Shown here piece after piece: positions 60,771 to 64,000 of a DNA stretch of 64,000 bases. Every line of letters starts with the position of its first letter. Position 1 is the first letter of the stretch. A program made the position numbers and the translations under genes. The notes beneath the pieces are model-generated. The model made no database searches and was not told where the DNA came from. It saw only the letters and a list, made by a program, of their open reading frames with translations. The stretch is from Cellulomonas fimi (GTDB lineage Bacteria > Actinomycetota > Actinomycetes > Actinomycetales > Cellulomonadaceae): the NCBI RefSeq assembly GCF_028527925.1, contig NZ_JAPESW010000010.1, forward strand, positions 41,506 through 105,505, written 5' to 3'.

Positions 60771-61808
60771 TCAGGAGCCGTCGCGCGCGACGTCGAGCAC
60801 GACCCGCCCGTCGACCCTGCCCTGCTCGAGCTCGTGCAGGACGGCGTTGACGTCGGAGAGCGGCCTCACGGTGAACGTCGGGCTGACCTTGCCGCGTGCG
60901 AAGAAGTCGAGCGCCTCCGCCATGTCGACCCGCGTCCCGACGATCGACCCGCGGACGGTCAGCCCGCGCAGGACGGTCGAGACGATGTCGAGCGGGAAGG
61001 CCGCGGGCGGCAGCCCGACGAGCACGACGGTGCCGCCGGGGCGCAGCGACCCGACGGCCTGCGGGAACGCGCGCGCGTCGACCGCGGTCACGAGCGCGCC
61101 GTGCACGCCGCCGGTGAGCTGCTGGACGTGCGCGACGGGGTCGTCGACGTCGCGGACGTTCACGCCGACCTCGGCGCCGTGCTTGAGCGCGAGGTCGAGC
61201 TTGGTGTCGTCGACGTCGACCGCGACGACGCGGCGTCCCATCGCGACCGCGTACTGCACCGCGAGGTGGCCGAGGCCGCCGATGCCGGAGACGAGCACCC
61301 ACTCGCCGGGCCGCGTGTCGGTGACCTTGAGGCCCTTGTAGACGGTGACGCCCGCGCACAGCACGGGGGCAGCGGCTGCGGGGTCGACGCCCGGCGGGAC
61401 GATGGGGCAGTAGCGGGAGTCGACGAGCATGTGCTCGGCGAACGACCCGTCGATGCTGTACCCGCTGTTGCGCTGCTGCGCGCACAGCGTCTCGCGGCCG
61501 GACACGCAGTAGGCGCACGCGCCGCACGCGGTCGCGAGCCACGCGTTGCCGACCCGGTCGCCGACCGCGACGCGGGTCACGCCCTCCCCGACGGCGACGA
61601 CGGTCCCGACGCCCTCGTGCCCCGGGACGAACGGCGGCACGGGCTTGACCGGCCAGTCGCCGCGCGCCGCGTGCACGTCGGTGTGGCACACGCCGGAGTA
61701 CTCGACCCGCACGAGCGCCTGGAACGGTCCCGGTTCAGGGATCGCGACCTCCGTGACGTCCAGGTCACGGGTGAACGAGCGGACCACGGCCGCCTGCATC
61801 GTGCGCAT
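60771..61808 (-). CDS. zinc-dependent alcohol dehydrogenase (AdhP/AdhA type)
   Basis: The 345-residue medium-chain dehydrogenase has the catalytic zinc ligands in GVCHTDVHAARGDW (Cys about 40) and GHEGVG (His about 64), the structural zinc cysteines in CGACAYCVSGRETLC (about 97-111), and the NAD motif GIGGLGHLAVQYA (about 175-187). It resembles propanol-preferring/ethanol dehydrogenases (AdhP). The ATG at 61808 has GAGGAGGA 6 nt upstream. Coming leftward, it separates hisD from hisC. A perfect dyad GCACGT-GTG-ACGTGC lies between its -10 and start. Confidence 0.93.
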   Translation of the reverse strand: MRTMQAAVVRSFTRDLDVTEVAIPEPGPFQALVRVEYSGVCHTDVHAARGDWPVKPVPPFVPGHEGVGTVVAVGEGVTRVAVGDRVGNAWLATACGACAYCVSGRETLCAQQRNSGYSIDGSFAEHMLVDSRYCPIVPPGVDPAAAAPVLCAGVTVYKGLKVTDTRPGEWVLVSGIGGLGHLAVQYAVAMGRRVVAVDVDDTKLDLALKHGAEVGVNVRDVDDPVAHVQQLTGGVHGALVTAVDARAFPQAVGSLRPGGTVVLVGLPPAAFPLDIVSTVLRGLTVRGSIVGTRVDMAEALDFFARGKVSPTFTVRPLSDVNAVLHELEQGRVDGRVVLDVARDGS

Positions 61809-61860
61809 CAGCGTCCTCCTCGACGGTGCGCGGTGCCCGGGGGTGCGAGCACCGGGGGGT

Positions 61861-61891
61861 GCACGTGTGACGTGCCACCGCTTCGACGCTA
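61861..61891 (-). promoter_or_regulatory. alcohol dehydrogenase -10 and downstream dyad
   Basis: On the minus strand -10 TAGCGT (61886-61891) is followed by a perfect dyad GCACGT-GTG-ACGTGC (61861-61875) just downstream, in the leader. The dyad is a candidate operator. No clear -35. Confidence 0.45.
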
Positions 61892-61969
61892 GGTCGCGGG
61901 CCGCGGGCGCGGTGAGGACGTTCGTCCCCGTCCCGCGGACGTCGCGCCAGGCGCGCGGCGGACGATCCC

Positions 61970-61975
61970 TAGAAT
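61970..61975 (+). promoter_or_regulatory. -10 element of leaderless hisC
   Basis: TAGAAT ends 7 nt before the GTG at 61983. No Shine-Dalgarno sequence. Confidence 0.65.
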
Positions 61976-61982
61976 CGGCAGC

Positions 61983-63125
61983 GTGACCGCCGACCTCGCC
62001 CGCCCCGCGCTGCCGCTGCGCCCCGAGCTCGCCGGGCTGGCGCCGTACGGCGCGCCCCAGCTCGACGTGCCGGTGCTGCTCAACGTCAACGAGAACCCGT
62101 ACGCGCCGTCGGACGCGGTCGTCGAGGACGTCGCGCGGGCAGTGGCGGACGCGACGCGCACGCTCAACCGCTACCCGGACCGCGACTTCGGCGCCCTGCG
62201 GCAGGACCTCGCGGACTACCTCGCGGTCGAGTCGGGCGTGCGTGTCGCGCCCGAGCAGGTGTGGGCGGCCAACGGGTCGAACGAGATCATGCTGCACGTG
62301 CTGCAGGCGTTCGGCGGTCCGGGCCGCACCGCGCTGTCCTTCGCCCCCACGTACTCCATGTACCCGGAGTACGCGCGCGACACGTCGACGGCCTGGATCG
62401 AGGGGCGACGCGAGGAGGACTTCAGCCTCGACCCCGACGCGGCTCGCGCCGCGATCGCGCAGCACGCGCCGTCGGTCGTGCTGCTGGCCAGCCCGAACAA
62501 CCCGACGGGCACCGCGCTGCCGGCGTCGACCGTGCTCGCGGTCCTCGACGCCGCGGCCCGCGTCCCCGGTGGGTGCGTCGTCGTCGTCGACGAGGCGTAC
62601 GGCGAGTTCCGCCGGCGGGGGACGCCGTCCGCGCTCGAGCTGCTCGACGGCCACCCGCACCTCGCCGTCAGCCGGACCATGTCGAAGGCGTTCGGCCTCG
62701 CGGGCGCGCGCGTCGGCTACCTCGCCGCGTCGACCGCGTTCGTCGACGCCCTGCGCGTCGTGCGGCTGCCGTACCACCTGTCGGCGGTGACGCAGGCCGT
62801 CGCACGGGCGGCCCTGCGTCACGCGCCCGAGCTCATGGCGCAGGTCGGCGCGCTCCGCGACGAGCGCGACGCCCTCGTCGTGTGGTTGCGCGAGCGCGGG
62901 CTGCGCGTCGCGGACTCCGACGCCAACTTCGTCCTGTTCGGCACGTTCGACGACCGGCGGGCCGTCTGGCAAGGTCTGCTCGACCGCGGCGTCCTCATCC
63001 GCGAGGTCGGGCCGCAGGGCTGGCTGCGGGTGTCGGTCGGCACCCCGCAGGAGACGGCGGCGTTCCAGGACGCCCTGACGCAGGTCGCGGGACTGACCGC
63101 GACCGGCAGCGAGGAGGACCGGTGA
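61983..63125 (+). CDS. hisC: histidinol-phosphate aminotransferase HisC
   Basis: HisC transfers an amino group from glutamate to imidazole-acetol phosphate. The 380-residue fold-type I PLP enzyme has [11 protein letters not shown] (about 33-43), [15 protein letters not shown], the [11 protein letters not shown] turn (170-180), DEAYGEF (203-209) and the PLP Lys235 in [14 protein letters not shown] start from the leaderless -10. Its stop overlaps the hisB GTG by 4 nt. Confidence 0.95.
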   Translation: MTADLARPALPLRPELAGLAPYGAPQLDVPVLLNVNENPYAPSDAVVEDVARAVADATRTLNRYPDRDFGALRQDLADYLAVESGVRVAPEQVWAANGSNEIMLHVLQAFGGPGRTALSFAPTYSMYPEYARDTSTAWIEGRREEDFSLDPDAARAAIAQHAPSVVLLASPNNPTGTALPASTVLAVLDAAARVPGGCVVVVDEAYGEFRRRGTPSALELLDGHPHLAVSRTMSKAFGLAGARVGYLAASTAFVDALRVVRLPYHLSAVTQAVARAALRHAPELMAQVGALRDERDALVVWLRERGLRVADSDANFVLFGTFDDRRAVWQGLLDRGVLIREVGPQGWLRVSVGTPQETAAFQDALTQVAGLTATGSEEDR

Positions 63126-63742
63126 GCACCAGCACGACCGCGGGCGCACGCACCGCGCGCGTCGAGCGCACGACGAGCGAGTCGAGCGTCGTCGTCGAGC
63201 TCGACCTCGACGGGACGGGCCGCACCGAGATCTCGACGACGGTGCCGTTCTACGACCACATGCTCACCGCGCTCGGCAAGCACTCGCTCATCGACCTCAC
63301 CGTCCGCGCGACCGGCGACACGCACATCGACGCGCACCACACGGTCGAGGACGTCGCGATCACCCTCGGCGAGGCGCTGCGTCAGGCGCTCGGCGACAAG
63401 CGGGGCATCTCCCGCTACGGCGACGCGACCGTCCCGCTCGACGAGGCGCTCGCGCAGGCCGTCGTCGACGTGTCCGGCCGCCCGTACCTCGTCCACTCGG
63501 GCGAGCCCGAGGGGCAGGAGTACCACCTCATCGGCGGGCACTTCACCGGCTCCCTGACACGGCACGTGCTCGAGTCCATCGCGCACCACGCCGCCTTCAG
63601 CATCCACGTCCGCGTGCTCGCGGGCCGCGACCCGCACCACATCGTCGAGGCGCAGTTCAAGGCCCTGGCGCGTGCGCTGCGGTTCGCGGTCGCGCTCGAC
63701 CCGCGCGTGGACGGCATCCCGTCGACGAAGGGCGCGCTGTGA
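63122..63742 (+). CDS. hisB: imidazoleglycerol-phosphate dehydratase HisB
   Basis: HisB dehydrates imidazole-glycerol phosphate. The 206-residue monofunctional enzyme has the two metal-binding His-rich signatures, [15 protein letters not shown] (about 41-55) and [15 protein letters not shown] (about 64-78), repeated in the pseudo-symmetric half as [18 protein letters not shown] and [17 protein letters not shown]. There is no fused phosphatase domain. The GTG overlaps hisC. Its stop overlaps the next GTG, so the downstream acidic ORF is coupled. Confidence 0.97.
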   Translation: MSTSTTAGARTARVERTTSESSVVVELDLDGTGRTEISTTVPFYDHMLTALGKHSLIDLTVRATGDTHIDAHHTVEDVAITLGEALRQALGDKRGISRYGDATVPLDEALAQAVVDVSGRPYLVHSGEPEGQEYHLIGGHFTGSLTRHVLESIAHHAAFSIHVRVLAGRDPHHIVEAQFKALARALRFAVALDPRVDGIPSTKGAL

Positions 63743-64000
63743 CCGACCAGCCCACCGACGGCCGGACGCCCGACGAGCCGGACGACGTCGTCGTCCCCGA
63801 CGACCTGTCGTCGCTGCTCGACGGACCTGCCGGCGCCTCGGTCCCGGACGACGCCTCGTCGCTGCTCGACGCCAGCGCAGGCCCGGCCCTGCCCGACGAC
63901 GAGTCGGCGCTCCTTCGTGACGACGCGGACGAGCCGTCGCCGACGGACGACGCGCTCGCGGGTGACGGAGCGGGTGCTGCGGACGCGGCTGACGGTGCGG
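63739..64000 (+). CDS. acidic low-complexity protein, cut by window edge
   Basis: The frame is open from the GTG at 63739 (overlapping the hisB stop) through the right edge, giving 87 visible residues. They are strongly acidic and low in complexity, with a repeated motif [30 protein letters not shown] about every 16 residues, then an Ala/Asp/Gly-rich run. I do not recognise the family; in actinobacteria a small membrane or unknown gene often sits between hisB and hisH, and this may be its N-terminal extension. No signal peptide or membrane helix in the visible part. Real coding is supported by overlap and codon bias. Confidence 0.65.
   Translation, partial: MTDQPTDGRTPDEPDDVVVPDDLSSLLDGPAGASVPDDASSLLDASAGPALPDDESALLRDDADEPSPTDDALAGDGAGAADAADGA

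Overview
This is a contiguous, very GC-rich chromosomal segment from a Gram-positive actinobacterium. Gene content and order point to the Micrococcales and a Cellulomonas-like organism; the phylum is secure, the genus is my inference. The evidence is a complete actinobacterial division and cell-wall (dcw) cluster with sepF, yggT and divIVA but no ftsA, LexA boxes of the GAAC-N4-GTTC type, TANNNT -10 elements, and many leaderless genes. All genes look intact apart from those cut by the window edges. I see no phage, insertion sequence, CRISPR array, rRNA or tRNA.

Layout. Bases 1-9.7 kb: a YbjN-domain gene pair facing left, then a rightward run of LigB-like protein, miaA, dapF and a thioredoxin-like protein, a leftward RsmC-type methyltransferase, then hflX, a DinG-type helicase and L-lactate dehydrogenase, closed by a strong double hairpin. 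9.7-12.6 kb: a Rho-N-domain protein and lexA (leftward), divergent from a LexA-controlled LysM protein, then nrdR. This matches the conserved actinobacterial miaA-dapF-hflX / lexA-LysM-nrdR neighbourhood. 12.7-24.9 kb: S9 peptidase, aldo/keto reductase, DUF5302, serA, HelR (RNA-polymerase-recycling ATPase), a three-gene signalling operon (REC-PP2C, CHASE3 histidine kinase, single-domain REC), a PAC2 protein and a cold-shock protein. 24.9-28.1 kb: a spermidine-synthase-like methyltransferase divergent from an SOS-controlled HEPN-dinB operon, then a DUF3040 protein. 28.4-33.0 kb: leftward operon moxR, DUF58, transglutaminase.

33.3-52.1 kb: the dcw cluster mraZ, rsmH, ftsL, ftsI, murE, murF, mraY, murD, ftsW, murG, murC, ftsQ, ftsZ, pgeF, sepF, yggT, divIVA. 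It encodes lipid II synthesis from UDP-MurNAc to the membrane steps, septal transpeptidation, the Z ring and its membrane anchor, and polar growth. Most genes overlap by 4 nt; fresh promoters are visible before murE and ftsZ. A TraR/DksA-type zinc-finger gene, lspA, rluD and dnaE follow. 58.1-59.3 kb: an ArsR-type regulator with an SRPBCC protein, and an S4 protein. 59.4-64.0 kb: hisD, then a leftward zinc alcohol dehydrogenase that splits the histidine genes, then hisC, hisB and an acidic ORF running off the right edge.

Two regulatory themes stand out. Fifteen genes have a TANNNT-like hexamer ending 6-7 nt before an ATG/GTG with no Shine-Dalgarno sequence, so they are probably leaderless; this fixes many starts. 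The mraZ-moxR intergenic region carries four in-phase GTGGAG-type repeats before mraZ and two further inverted pairs facing moxR, suggesting MraZ may also control the moxR operon.
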